Assembly: GCF_024362365.1 (NCBI RefSeq)
Contig: NZ_CP101464.1
Span: 1 to 64,000 of the forward strand
Length of the DNA: 64,000 bases
Source: Janibacter sp. CX7
Lineage (GTDB): Bacteria; Actinomycetota; Actinomycetes; Actinomycetales; Dermatophilaceae
Reading direction: 5' to 3'
Shown here piece after piece: positions 23,008 through 32,141 of the stretch. How positions within the stretch are numbered: the stretch's first letter is position 1; every line of letters starts with the position of its first letter. Under the pieces are notes generated by a model. It ran no database searches and was not told the DNA's origin. It worked only from the letters and a program-made list of their open reading frames with translations. The position numbers were made by a program, and so were the translations under genes.

Positions 23008-23805
23008 GTGCCGGACCTGGACCCGGCCCACGCCGCAGCGGCACTGCGCTCGCGCGTGCGCACCTGGCTGACCCACCGACCGAGCCGGTGGTCGGCACTC
23101 GTGCCCGTCATCGCCATGGCCGCCGGCCTGCTCTTCGCGACGTCGAGCACGACCGCCCGCGGCACCGACCTGCGCAGCGAGGCGACCGACCTGCCCGACG
23201 TCATCCGTGAGCGCACCATCGACAACGAGCGCTCTGCCTCCCGCGTGCGGTCGCTGCGCACCGAGGTCGACGACCTCACCAAGCAGGCCGCCCCCGGCAG
23301 CTCCCGGCTGCGGTCCATCGACAAGCAGAGCCGGGCCAGCGCCCGCACGGCCGGCACCACGGCCGTCGAGGGCCCGTCGGTGACCGTCACCCTCGACGAC
23401 GCGCACCTCAAGGCGAGCGAGGTCCCCGAGGGCTTCACCGTCGACGACGTCGTCGTCCACCAGCAGGACGTGCAGGGCGTGGTCAACGCCCTGTGGCGCG
23501 GTGGGGCCGAGGCGATGCAGATCATGGACCAGCGGGTCGTCTCGACGAGCGCGGTGCGCTGCGTCGGCAACACGCTCATCCTCCAGGGGCGGGTCTACTC
23601 GCCGCCCTTCACGATCACCGCGATCGGCGACCCGGAGGACCTGCGCTCGGAGCTCGACAGCGACCCCTCGGTGAGCATCTACAAGCAGTACGTCGACGCG
23701 GTCGGCCTGGGCTACGAGGTCCAGCAGTCCGACGAGACCGAGCTGCCCCCCTTCGACGGGCGTACGACCCTGGAGCACGCCCGCCCGCTGACGTCGGCGC
23801 GGTGA
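23008..23805 (+). CDS. DUF881 membrane-anchored protein
   Basis: The 265-residue protein has a basic N-terminus, one membrane helix (WSALVPVIAMAAGLLFATSS, about 28-48), a coiled-coil segment (RSLRTEVDDLTKQ) and the DUF881 domain with VEGPSVTVTLDDA, VVVHQQDVQGVVNALWRGGAEAMQIMDQRV and IYKQYVDAVGLGYEV. Bacillus YlxW/YlxX relatives are linked to division, and mycobacterial Rv0012 occupies this very position; the biochemical role is unknown. The GTG start follows AAGGGGGG, a copy of the CGAAGGG motif that doubles as ribosome-binding site. Confidence 0.9.
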   Translation: MPDLDPAHAAAALRSRVRTWLTHRPSRWSALVPVIAMAAGLLFATSSTTARGTDLRSEATDLPDVIRERTIDNERSASRVRSLRTEVDDLTKQAAPGSSRLRSIDKQSRASARTAGTTAVEGPSVTVTLDDAHLKASEVPEGFTVDDVVVHQQDVQGVVNALWRGGAEAMQIMDQRVVSTSAVRCVGNTLILQGRVYSPPFTITAIGDPEDLRSELDSDPSVSIYKQYVDAVGLGYEVQQSDETELPPFDGRTTLEHARPLTSAR

Positions 23806-23822
23806 GGGCCCATACTGTGCCA

Positions 23823-24479
23823 GTGAGCCGCATCCTCGTCGTCGACAACTACGACAGCTTCGTCTTCACCATCGTCGGGTACCTCCAGCAGCTGGGTGCC
23901 GAGACGACGGTCGTGCGCAACGACGCCGTCTCGCCGGCCGACGGGGCCGACTTCGACGGCGTGCTCATCTCGCCCGGGCCGGGCACTCCCGAGGAGGCCG
24001 GCGTCTCGACCGCGATGATCGAGGCCTGTGCCGAGCGGGCCCAGCCGATGCTCGGCGTCTGCCTCGGCCACCAGGCCCTCGGGATCGTGCTCGGCGCGAC
24101 CGTCGGCCGGGCCCCCGAGCTGCTCCACGGCAAGACGAGCCGGGTGCTGCACGACCAGACCGGCGTCCTCGCCGGCCTCGCCTCGCCCTTCACCGCGACG
24201 CGCTACCACTCGCTGACGATCGACCCGGCGACCGTGCCCGACACCCTCGTGCCCAACGGGCACACCGAGTCCGGCGTCATCATGGCCGCCCACCACCGCG
24301 ACCTGCCGCTGCACGGCGTGCAGTTCCACCCCGAGTCCGTCCTCACCGAGGGCGGCCACCGGATCCTCGCCAACTGGCTGGAGATGACCGGTGACACGGG
24401 TGCCGTCGCGCGCAGCGCCGGCATGTCGCCCCTCGTGCGCGACGTCGAGGGCGTGGCCCGGGCCGTCGCCGCCGGCTGA
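23823..24479 (+). CDS. trpG: Glutamine amidotransferase of anthranilate/aminodeoxychorismate synthase
   Basis: Class I glutamine amidotransferase (218 residues) that supplies ammonia to a chorismate-utilising partner for folate (PabA) or tryptophan (TrpG). Triad residues: Cys in MLGVCLGHQALG, His and Glu in VQFHPESV; the N-terminal ILVVDNYDSFVFTIVGYL is typical. No synthase large subunit lies nearby, so the pathway cannot be decided; the corresponding mycobacterial gene (Rv0013) is called trpG. CATACT (23811-23816) is six bases before the GTG, suggesting a leaderless start. Confidence 0.9.
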   Translation: MSRILVVDNYDSFVFTIVGYLQQLGAETTVVRNDAVSPADGADFDGVLISPGPGTPEEAGVSTAMIEACAERAQPMLGVCLGHQALGIVLGATVGRAPELLHGKTSRVLHDQTGVLAGLASPFTATRYHSLTIDPATVPDTLVPNGHTESGVIMAAHHRDLPLHGVQFHPESVLTEGGHRILANWLEMTGDTGAVARSAGMSPLVRDVEGVARAVAAG

Positions 24480-24495
24480 CGGGCGAAGGGGGGAG

Positions 24496-25476
24496 ATGAG
24501 CGAGCCGACCGTCGGCCCGCTGGACCGGATCCAGCGCCGCCACCCCGTCCTGGGCTTCCCGATCGCGGTCGTCTACAAGTTCTTCGACGACTTCGGCGGC
24601 TACCTGTGCGCGCTGCTCACCTACTACGGGTTCCTCTCCCTCTTCCCCGGGCTGCTCCTGCTCTCGACGGTCGTCGGCATCGTCCTGCAGGGCCAGCCGG
24701 AATGGCAGGAGCGGATCCTCGACTCGGCCCTGTCGGAGTTCCCGATCGTCGGTGACGAGCTGCGCACGACGGGCACCATCGGTGGTGGCCCGGTCGGTCT
24801 GCTCGTCGGTGGTCTCGCCGCGCTCTACGGTGGCCTCGGTGTGGGGCAGGCGCTGCAGTACGCGAGCAACACCGCGTGGATGGTCCCGCGCAACAGCCGG
24901 CCCAACCCCTTCGCCAGCCGCGGCCGTGGCCTGCTCCTGCTCCTCGTCGCCGGGCTGACGATCGTCGTCACCACCGGCCTGACGACCTATCTCCAGCAGC
25001 TCGTCTCCGGGGGCTACACCGGCTGGGCGATCACCATCGCCTCGGTGCTGCTCAACACGCTCGTCATCGCCGTCATCTTCATCATCGCGACGAGTCGGCC
25101 GCTCGACCTCACCGACGTGCTGCCGGGCGCCCTGCTCGCCGCGCTGTCATGGCAGGCGATGCAGGCGGTCGGCGCGGTCTACGTCAGCACGGTCATCGAG
25201 CGGGCGAGCAACCTCAACTCGGTCTTCGCCATCGTCCTCGGCCTGCTCGTCTTCCTCTACACGATGTCGGTCGCCATCATGCTCTGCGTCGAGGTCAACG
25301 TCGTGCGCAAGGAGCACCTGTGGCCGCGGGCGCTGCTCACGCCCTTCACCGACCAGGTCGTGCTGACGAGCGCCGACCAGCGGGCCTATGCCCGGCACGC
25401 CGAGGCGCAGCGGCTCAAGGGGTTCCAGCGCATCGATGTCTTCTTCGACGAGTCCCGCGGGCGCGGGGACGACTGA
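24496..25476 (+). CDS. YihY/virulence factor BrkB family membrane protein
   Basis: A 326-residue inner-membrane protein with six hydrophobic segments. Family landmarks are FFDDFGGYLCALLTYYGFLSLFP near the start, GGLGVGQALQYASNTAW, and VFAIVLGLLVFLYTMSVAIMLCVEVN near the end. YihY proteins were once thought to be RNase BN; their role is uncertain. The ATG at 24496 uses GAAGGGGGGAG (a CGAAGGG copy) as ribosome-binding site. It sits between trpG and pknB, where mycobacteria have no such gene. It converges on pknB, with a palindromic repeat between. Confidence 0.85.
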   Translation: MSEPTVGPLDRIQRRHPVLGFPIAVVYKFFDDFGGYLCALLTYYGFLSLFPGLLLLSTVVGIVLQGQPEWQERILDSALSEFPIVGDELRTTGTIGGGPVGLLVGGLAALYGGLGVGQALQYASNTAWMVPRNSRPNPFASRGRGLLLLLVAGLTIVVTTGLTTYLQQLVSGGYTGWAITIASVLLNTLVIAVIFIIATSRPLDLTDVLPGALLAALSWQAMQAVGAVYVSTVIERASNLNSVFAIVLGLLVFLYTMSVAIMLCVEVNVVRKEHLWPRALLTPFTDQVVLTSADQRAYARHAEAQRLKGFQRIDVFFDESRGRGDD

Positions 25477-25497
25477 TCCCGCCGACAGGGGGGGGAC

Positions 25498-25529
25498 AAC
25501 CCTGCAAGACCCTAGGGTTGTGCAGGGTT
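25498..25529. repeat. Single 32-nt palindrome centred on CCCTAGGG
   Basis: Arms run from AACCCTGC at the left to GCAGGGTT at the right with two mismatched pairs. It lies between the converging yihY-type and pknB genes. Same family as 9723-9796 and 49535-49608; it may act as a bidirectional terminator. Confidence 0.85.
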
Positions 25530-25599
25530 CTCGCCCGCCACGAGGGCACACCCGAGTGCCGACGGGATCAGCGGATGCGCTCGCGGGGTCGAGGGACGA

Positions 25600-27495
25600 C
25601 TACGGGCTCGAGGGGGACTGGGTCGTGCGGTCCGACCCGGGGGTGCGGGTCGAGCTGGGCGACGGGCTGAGCGTGCCCGACGGCGAGGTCGAGGTCGACG
25701 ACGGCTCCGAGCTGCTCGGGCTGTCGCTGCTCGTCGGGGAGTCGCTCGAGGACTCGCTCGTCGAGGTGTCCGTCGGCGTCTCGGTGACGGTCGCGGTCGT
25801 CGTCTGGTTGGGCTCGCGCGCCACGACGAAGGTGACCGTGCGCCCCTGCCGGACCTTGCCCGCGTCGGGATCCTGGCTCAGGATCGTGCCCGGCTCCTCG
25901 CTGGAGATCTCGGACTCGACGCTCACCTCGAGGCCGAGCGCGAAGATCTCGTTGCGCACGTCGTCGATCTGCTGGCCGGTGTAGTCCTTGAGCTGCACGT
26001 CGCCACTCGCGACGACGACGTCCACACTGCTCCCCTTCGCCACCGGCTCGGCGACGCCGGGGTCGGTGCTGATGACGTGGTTGGCCGCCTGGTCGGGGCT
26101 GTCCTCCTCGGTGACCGTGCCGAGCGTGAGGCCCTGCGCCTCGAGGGCGGACTTCGCCTCGCTGCGGCTCATGCCGATGATGCTCGGCACCCCGACGTCG
26201 TCCGGGCCGGCGGACACCTCGATGACGACGGTGTCACCCGTCGGCACGCTCGCGCCCGTGCCGGGGTCCTGCGAGACGACCTCGCCCACCGGCGCGTCGT
26301 CCGCGACCTTTTCGACATCGGGCCGCAGGCCCGCCTTGGTCAGCTCCGAGCGGGCGACCGCCTCGTCCTTGCCGACGAGGTCGGGCACGCTCACCTGCAC
26401 GACCTCTTCGCTCTGGCTGGCGCTCCAGGCGTACCAGCCGAGCAGGGCGAGCGGGATGAGCAGGAGGGCAGCGAAGACCCAGCCCAGGCCGGAGCGGCGG
26501 CGCCGTGGTCCGGCCAGGGGCATCGATGCGGTGTCGGGGTCGGCCGCCAGCGGCGCGGCGGCGCTGGGCGCGGTGACCGGCAGGGTCGTCGTCGCGGCCT
26601 CGAGCCGCTCGGTGGCAACCGGGCTGATCGGCATGCCGCCGCGGTAGGCCCCGAGGTCCTCGGCCATCGTCCGGGCGTCGGGGTAGCGCTCGTCGCGGTC
26701 CTTGGTCAGCGCGTGGTGGGTGATCGCGTCCAGCTCCGCCGGGACGTCGGGGTTGACCGACGAAGGGAGCGGGATGTCGGCGTTGACGTGCTGGTAGGTC
26801 AGCGAGATGGGCTCGCCGGTGTAGGGCGTGCGCCCGGTGAGCAGCTCGAAGAGCAGGCAGCCGGAGGAGTAGACGTCGCTGCGCTTGTCGACCGTCTCGC
26901 CACGCGCCTGCTCGGGCGAGATGTACTGCGCGGTGCCGATGACCGCCTGGGTCTGGGTCATCGTGGCCTGGGTGTCGGCGATGGCCCGGGCGATCCCGAA
27001 GTCCATGACCTTGACGCTGCCGTCGTCGGTGACCATGACGTTGCCGGGCTTGATGTCGCGGTGGACGATGCCCATGTCGTGGCTGTAGTCGAGGGCCTCG
27101 AGGACCTGCTGGACGATGCGGGCGGCGTCGGCGGGGTCGAGGTAGCCGTGCTCGGACTCGTTGAGCAGCTCGCGCAGCGTGCGGCCGTCGACGTACTCCA
27201 TGACGATGTAGGGAATGTCGAGGGTCGCGCCACCGGCCTCGGTGATGCGGTCCTCGCCGGAGTCGTAGACGGCGACGATCGAGCGGTGGTTGAGGCCGGC
27301 GACCGACTGCGCCTCGCGGCGGAAGCGGCCGAGGAAGGCCGCGTCGCGGGCGTGGTCGGTGCGCAGGATCTTGATCGCGACCGGACGGCCGAGGCGGGCG
27401 TCGTGGCCCAGGTGGACCTCGGCCATGCCGCCGCGGCCGATGAGCTCGCCGACCTCGTAGCGGCCGCCGAGCAGACGCGGTGTCGAGGTGCTCAT
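25600..27495 (-). CDS. pknB: Serine/threonine protein kinase with PASTA domains (PknB)
   Basis: Membrane kinase sensing cell-wall fragments and controlling growth and division. Of 631 residues, 1-270 are a Hanks-type kinase: G-loop GRGGMAE, K42 in VAIK, catalytic D147 in HRDIKPGN, DFG at 165-167 and an activation loop with threonines before GTAQYISPEQ. After a linker come one membrane helix (LGWVFAALLLIPLALLGWYAW), three extracellular PASTA repeats (starting VQVSVPDLVG, VGVPSIIGM, VQLKDYTGQ) and a Ser/Thr/Pro tail of about 60 residues. Mycobacterial PknB has four PASTA repeats. It ends the operon that starts with fhaA; no pknA gene precedes it. Confidence 0.95.
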   Translation of the reverse strand: MSTSTPRLLGGRYEVGELIGRGGMAEVHLGHDARLGRPVAIKILRTDHARDAAFLGRFRREAQSVAGLNHRSIVAVYDSGEDRITEAGGATLDIPYIVMEYVDGRTLRELLNESEHGYLDPADAARIVQQVLEALDYSHDMGIVHRDIKPGNVMVTDDGSVKVMDFGIARAIADTQATMTQTQAVIGTAQYISPEQARGETVDKRSDVYSSGCLLFELLTGRTPYTGEPISLTYQHVNADIPLPSSVNPDVPAELDAITHHALTKDRDERYPDARTMAEDLGAYRGGMPISPVATERLEAATTTLPVTAPSAAAPLAADPDTASMPLAGPRRRRSGLGWVFAALLLIPLALLGWYAWSASQSEEVVQVSVPDLVGKDEAVARSELTKAGLRPDVEKVADDAPVGEVVSQDPGTGASVPTGDTVVIEVSAGPDDVGVPSIIGMSRSEAKSALEAQGLTLGTVTEEDSPDQAANHVISTDPGVAEPVAKGSSVDVVVASGDVQLKDYTGQQIDDVRNEIFALGLEVSVESEISSEEPGTILSQDPDAGKVRQGRTVTFVVAREPNQTTTATVTETPTDTSTSESSSDSPTSSDSPSSSEPSSTSTSPSGTLSPSPSSTRTPGSDRTTQSPSSP

Positions 27496-27541
27496 GCTGT
27501 CCCCCTGGACGTGCGGGTGGTGTGGGTGCTGGGGTGGCGGG

Positions 27542-28996
27542 TCACTCGAGCGCCGCCTTCATCACGGCCGCGCTGATCGGTCCGGCGACCGATCCGCCGT
27601 AGGCCTCGTTGCCGGCCCGGCCGCCGTCCTCGACGACGACCGCCACGGCGATCTTCGGGTTGTCGGCCGGGGCGAATCCGGTGAACCACGCGTGCGGCGC
27701 GGCGCCGTCGGCGTGCTCGGCGGTGCCGGTCTTGCCGGCGACGCTGTAGCCGGGGACGGCGGCCTGGGTGCCCGTGCCGCGCTCGACGACGAGCTTCATC
27801 ATGTCGGTGAGCTCGTCGGCCGTCTCGGGCTCCATGGCCTTGGACAGCTGCTCGGGCTTGGTCTCGCTGATCTCCGACAGGTCGGAGCCGAGCACCGACT
27901 GAACGAGGTGCGGGGTCATGACGACGCCGTCGTTGGCGACCGCCGCGCTCACCATGGCGACCTGCAGCGGCGTGACGCGCACGTCGTACTGGCCGATGCC
28001 GACCTGGGCCTCCTGCGGCGGGTTCATCTCGTCGGGGAGCGTCGACGGCGTGACCTTCATCGGGATGTCGAGGTCCTCGCCGAAGCCGAACTTGCTCGCC
28101 TGCTCCCGCATCGCGTCGCCGCCGAGCTCCATGCCGAGCCAGCCGAAGGCCGTGTTGCACGAGTCCTGCATGGCGACCGCGAGGGTCACCATGTCGTTGG
28201 GCCCGCAGGCGCCGGCGTGCGAGTTGGGCAGGTTGGTCGTGGTCTGCGGCAGGTCGAGCTCCGCGGGGCCGGGGATCTCGGAGTCCTTGGACCACTGGCC
28301 GTCCTCGATGGCGGCGGCGGCCGTGACGATCTTGAAGACCGAGCCCGGCGGGTAGAGGTTGCCGGAGATCGCACGGTTGACGAGCGGGCGCCCCGGGTCG
28401 GAGTTGAGCGAGTCCCACGCCTTCTTCTCCGTCGCCGGCGAGTGGCTCACCAGGGGCGTCGGGTCGAAGTCGGGGTGCGAGACCATCGCGAGGATCTCGC
28501 CGGTGCGCGGGTCGAGGGCGACGACGGCGCCGCGCTGGTCGCCGAGGGCTTCGTCCGCGGCGCGCTGCACCTTGGGGTTGATGGTCAGCTCGACACTCGC
28601 CCCCTTCGGCGTGCGGCCGGCGATCGTGCCCGTGAGCCGGTCGTAGAAGAGCTTGTCGTCGCGGCCGGAGAGCAGGCCGTCGGCGGCGGACTCGACGCCG
28701 CCACCGGGGCCATAGGTGAAGGAGTTCCACCCCGTGATGTGCGAGTAGAGCTGCGGGTCGCTGTAGGTGCGCTGCCACTGCAGGTCGTCCTGCGTCGGCG
28801 ACGACGAGGCGATGGCACGACCGCCGAGGAGGATCTGGCCGCGCTCGCGGGCGTAGCTCTCGAGCTGCGTGCGGCGGTTGCCCGGGCGGTCGTTGATGTC
28901 CTGGCTGCCGAGGACCTGGATCCACGTGCTCGCGCCGAGCAGGAGGACGAACATCAGCGCGACGAGCATCGACAGGCGGCGGATGGGCTGGTTCAT
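27542..28996 (-). CDS. pbpA: Class B penicillin-binding protein PbpA
   Basis: Transpeptidase that cross-links peptidoglycan with its SEDS partner RodA. The 484-residue product has one N-terminal membrane helix (LVALMFVLLLGASTWIQV), a dimerisation domain and the transpeptidase with S219-V-F-K222, S279-C-N281 and K422-T-G424. The frame is open upstream, but the ATG at 28996 overlaps the rodA stop (ATGA) and gives the family N-terminus MNQPIRRLSM. A gap of 46 bases separates it from pknB. Confidence 0.95.
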   Translation of the reverse strand: MNQPIRRLSMLVALMFVLLLGASTWIQVLGSQDINDRPGNRRTQLESYARERGQILLGGRAIASSSPTQDDLQWQRTYSDPQLYSHITGWNSFTYGPGGGVESAADGLLSGRDDKLFYDRLTGTIAGRTPKGASVELTINPKVQRAADEALGDQRGAVVALDPRTGEILAMVSHPDFDPTPLVSHSPATEKKAWDSLNSDPGRPLVNRAISGNLYPPGSVFKIVTAAAAIEDGQWSKDSEIPGPAELDLPQTTTNLPNSHAGACGPNDMVTLAVAMQDSCNTAFGWLGMELGGDAMREQASKFGFGEDLDIPMKVTPSTLPDEMNPPQEAQVGIGQYDVRVTPLQVAMVSAAVANDGVVMTPHLVQSVLGSDLSEISETKPEQLSKAMEPETADELTDMMKLVVERGTGTQAAVPGYSVAGKTGTAEHADGAAPHAWFTGFAPADNPKIAVAVVVEDGGRAGNEAYGGSVAGPISAAVMKAALE

Positions 28997-30369
28997 CGCG
29001 TCTTCACCACCTGCGTCGGGGCGTCCATCGAGGCCGGGTCGAACTCCGGCTCCGGGCGGCGGGCGTGGTCGCTGATCCGCAGCAGGATCGCGATGAGCGT
29101 CCAGTTGGTCAGCAGCGAGGACCCGCCGTAGGCGACGAAGGGGAGGGTGAGACCGGTCAGCGGTATGACCCGGGTGACGCCGCCGATGACGACGAAGACC
29201 TGGATGGCCAGGACGAAGGTCAGGCCGCTCGCGAGGAGCTTGCCGAAGCCGTCGCGCAGGCCGATGGCCGAGCGCAGGCCGCGCTCGACGAGCAGCGCGT
29301 AGAGCAGGATCAGCGCGAAGACGCCGATGAGGCCGAGCTCCTCGGCGAGGCTGGTGAAGATGAAGTCCGACTCGGGCAGCGGGGTCAGCCACGGCCGGCC
29401 GCGGCCCAGGCCGGTGCCGGAGATGCCGCCCGCGGCCATGCCCATGATCCCGGTGCCGAGCTGGCCGCACTGCTCCATGCCGGCCTCGGAGAAGGTGTCG
29501 GTCCAGCACAGGATGCGGGTCTGCACGTGCCCGGCGAACTGGTAGACGACGACCGCGCCGACGGCGGCCAGACCCAGGCCGAGGACGATCCACGAGGTGC
29601 GCTCGGTCGCGATGTAGAGCATGGCGACGAAGAGCCCGAAGATCAGCAGCGTCGTGCCGAAGTCGTTTTCCAGCACGAGGACGAGCGCGGCGGCGAGCCA
29701 GGCGATGACGAGCGGGCCGAGGTCGCGGCCGCGGGGGAAGGTGATGCCGAGGAACTTGCGCCCGGCGAGGGCGAGCATGTCGCGGGTCTGCACGAGATAG
29801 CCGGCGAAGAAGATCGCGAGCAGGATCTTGGCGACCTCGGCGGGCTGGAAGGTGAAGGCGCCGAGCTTGATCCAGATCTTCGCGCCGTAGACCGAGTGGC
29901 CGAGGGGCGTGAGCGGCAGCGCGATGAAGATCAGCGCGAAGAGCCCCGCGGTGTAGGTGTAGCGCCGCAGCACGCGGTGGTCGCGCAGCAGGACGAGCAC
30001 GACGAGGGCGATGCCGACGCCCAGGCCGGTCCAGATGAGCTGGCGAAGGGCGAGCCCGCTGGAGAAGTCACGTCCGGCCGCGAGGTCGAGCCGATGGATC
30101 ATCACCAGTCCGATGCCGTTGAGCAGGGTGACGATCGGCAGGATGATCGGGTCGGCGAAGGAGGCCCGCCAGCGCAGGACGAGGTGCACGGCGAGGGCGA
30201 TCGCCGCGAGGATGCCGGTGTGGCCGAGCAGGTCCGGGGGGATCTCGCCGGACTCGGCGACCGAGACGTTGATGTAGGCGAGGATGACCACGCCGATGGC
30301 GAGCGCCGTGAGCAGCAGCTCGACATTGCGCCCGCGGGCGGGGGTGATCGTCGTGATGGCCCGGCTCAT
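28993..30369 (-). CDS. rodA: SEDS family peptidoglycan polymerase RodA/FtsW
   Basis: Glycosyltransferase that polymerises lipid II. The 458-residue product has about ten membrane segments and the SEDS signatures GLGRGRPWLTPLPESDFIFTSLAEELGLIG and the C-terminal GLTLPFVAYGGSSLLTNW. Length and a Thr/Arg-rich N-terminus (MSRAITTITPARGRN) match actinobacterial RodA. The ATG overlaps the pstP stop by four bases and its stop overlaps pbpA, so pstP, rodA and pbpA are translationally coupled. Confidence 0.94.
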   Translation of the reverse strand: MSRAITTITPARGRNVELLLTALAIGVVILAYINVSVAESGEIPPDLLGHTGILAAIALAVHLVLRWRASFADPIILPIVTLLNGIGLVMIHRLDLAAGRDFSSGLALRQLIWTGLGVGIALVVLVLLRDHRVLRRYTYTAGLFALIFIALPLTPLGHSVYGAKIWIKLGAFTFQPAEVAKILLAIFFAGYLVQTRDMLALAGRKFLGITFPRGRDLGPLVIAWLAAALVLVLENDFGTTLLIFGLFVAMLYIATERTSWIVLGLGLAAVGAVVVYQFAGHVQTRILCWTDTFSEAGMEQCGQLGTGIMGMAAGGISGTGLGRGRPWLTPLPESDFIFTSLAEELGLIGVFALILLYALLVERGLRSAIGLRDGFGKLLASGLTFVLAIQVFVVIGGVTRVIPLTGLTLPFVAYGGSSLLTNWTLIAILLRISDHARRPEPEFDPASMDAPTQVVKTR

Positions 30370-31601
30370 CGTCCGCACGGCTCCCCGGTGGCCCGCAGCT
30401 GGCCGCACTTCTTCGCGGCGGTGCGCAGGCTGTCGACGCGCTCGTCGGCGGCGGAGCGCGAGCCGACCGAGATCGTCGCCTCGACCTCGTCGCGGTAGAA
30501 GGAGGGCAGCTCGGACAGCTCGATGTCGGTCTGGTCGACCGCCGAGTGCAGCGAGATCGGCCCGAGGTCCTGGGCGACGCCACGGTAGACGGTGACGTGC
30601 CCGTCCTGGGCGCCGACGTAGTACTGCGTCTGGGTCCACGCATAGCCGGCGTAGCCGACGGCGCCGACGAGCAGCAGGGCGACGAGCAGCCCGCCGAGGC
30701 GGCGGGCCCAGCGACCACGGCGGCCGGTGTGCTCCTCGTCGAGCTCGACGGCCTCTTCGTCCTCGTCGGGCCGGGTCAGCGCGGCGGCGCGGGCGGCGGG
30801 CGAGGTGTCGACACGCTTGCGCGGGCGGCGCAGGGCGGCGGAGCCGACGACCTGCGGCTGGGTCGAGGGGGCGGTGCCCGACTCGACGACGTCGGCGACG
30901 ACGACGGTGACGTTGTCGGGGGCGCCGGCGCGCAGCGCGAGCGAGACGAGGTCGTCCGCGGCCTGGCCGGGCGGGGTGCCGCCGGTGAGGATCTCCTCGA
31001 TGGTGTCGAGGGCGACGAAGCCGGAGAGGCCGTCGGAGCACAGCAGGTAGCGGTCGCCGAGGTGGGCCTCGCGGGCACCGAGGTCGGGCTCGTCGTCGTC
31101 GGCGCCGGTGAGCACACGGGTGACGACGGAGCGCTGCGGGTGGGTGCTCGCCTCCTCCTCGGTGATCCGGCCCTCGTCGATGAGGGTCTGGACGAAGGAG
31201 TGGTCCTTGGTGATCTGCGACAGCCGGCCGTCGCGCAGCAGATAGGCACGCGAGTCGCCGATGTGGGCGAGGATCAGCTTGTTGCGGGCCCGCATGATCG
31301 CGGTGACCGTCGTGCCCATGCCCTCGAGCTCGGCGTTGTCGGCATAGGTACGCGCGATCTCGCCGTTGGCGCGGGTGATCGCCCGGCCGAGCTGGGTCGA
31401 GGCCTCGGCGGCGGTGAGCGAGTCGTGGTCGATCTCGACGAGCTCGGTGATGACGGTCGCGGAGGCGAGGTCGCCGCCGGCGTGCCCGCCCATGCCGTCG
31501 GCGACGACGAGGAGGTGCGGCCCGGCATAGCCCGAGTCCTGGTTGTCCTTGCGGACGAGCCCGACGTCGGACCTTGCGGCGAAGTGGAAGGTCAGCGCCA
31601 T
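30366..31601 (-). CDS. pstP: PP2C-type Ser/Thr protein phosphatase PstP
   Basis: Reverses PknB phosphorylation. The catalytic domain (1-240 of 411) has the metal-binding aspartates in NQDSGYAG, VVADGMGGHAGGD, SDGLSGFV and GAPDNVTVVVADV. A linker of about 70 residues, one membrane helix (LGGLLVALLLVGAVGYAGYAW) and an extracellular domain of about 90 residues follow, the PstP architecture. The frame starts three bases after the fhaB stop and ends overlapping rodA. Confidence 0.94.
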   Translation of the reverse strand: MALTFHFAARSDVGLVRKDNQDSGYAGPHLLVVADGMGGHAGGDLASATVITELVEIDHDSLTAAEASTQLGRAITRANGEIARTYADNAELEGMGTTVTAIMRARNKLILAHIGDSRAYLLRDGRLSQITKDHSFVQTLIDEGRITEEEASTHPQRSVVTRVLTGADDDEPDLGAREAHLGDRYLLCSDGLSGFVALDTIEEILTGGTPPGQAADDLVSLALRAGAPDNVTVVVADVVESGTAPSTQPQVVGSAALRRPRKRVDTSPAARAAALTRPDEDEEAVELDEEHTGRRGRWARRLGGLLVALLLVGAVGYAGYAWTQTQYYVGAQDGHVTVYRGVAQDLGPISLHSAVDQTDIELSELPSFYRDEVEATISVGSRSAADERVDSLRTAAKKCGQLRATGEPCGR

Positions 31602-31604
31602 CGG

Positions 31605-32105
31605 CTAGTTCCTCAGCTCGATGACCGTGCGGCCGATCCGGATCGAGGTGCCGGTCTCGACCGGCACGGGGTCACCGACGCGGTACTGGCCGAGGAAGGT
31701 GCCGTTGGTCGAGCCGAGGTCTTCGACGTACCAGCCGTCCTCGCCGCGGATGATCCGGGCGTGCCGGCCGGAGGCGAACTCGTCGTCGAGGACGAGGGCG
31801 CACTCGGGGTTGCGGCCGATGAGCACGCCGGACTCGCGCAGCGGCAGGGAGGTGCCGGTGAGCGGCCCCGTCGTGAGGACGAGGTGGGTCGGGGTGCGGG
31901 GGTTGCGCGGGGGGCGCGGGGTCTCGGAGACGGGGGCGGCCCCCTTCGCTCCTCGCCGTGCGGCCTTCTTGGGCGGGGCCGGGCGCCGGTTGACGACGCG
32001 GGTGCCGAAGAGGTCGGTGCGCAGCACCGAGGCGACGGACAGCACGAAGACCCACAGGAGCACGAGCAGGCCGAGGCGCAGCACGGTGACCGTCAACTCG
32101 CTCAC
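31605..32105 (-). CDS. fhaB: FHA domain protein FhaB
   Basis: Phosphothreonine-binding adaptor of the PknB system. The 166-residue product begins with a membrane helix (LTVTVLRLGLLVLLWVFVLSVASVL), then a basic Pro/Ala linker and a C-terminal FHA domain with LIGRNPECALVL, SGRHARI and the recognition loop GSTNGTFL. The start is a GTG at 32105 with AGGAG upstream. It corresponds to mycobacterial FhaB/FipA, which links the kinase to division. Confidence 0.93.
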   Translation of the reverse strand: MSELTVTVLRLGLLVLLWVFVLSVASVLRTDLFGTRVVNRRPAPPKKAARRGAKGAAPVSETPRPPRNPRTPTHLVLTTGPLTGTSLPLRESGVLIGRNPECALVLDDEFASGRHARIIRGEDGWYVEDLGSTNGTFLGQYRVGDPVPVETGTSIRIGRTVIELRN

Positions 32106-32141
32106 GTCCGGGACTCCTGTCGGGTGTGTGGTGGGGCCGGC

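Noticed and set aside
24484..24495. CGAAGGG motif as nothing more than a ribosome-binding site
   Set aside because: It does serve so for a few genes, but most copies are inside genes or in terminators and occur equally on both strands.
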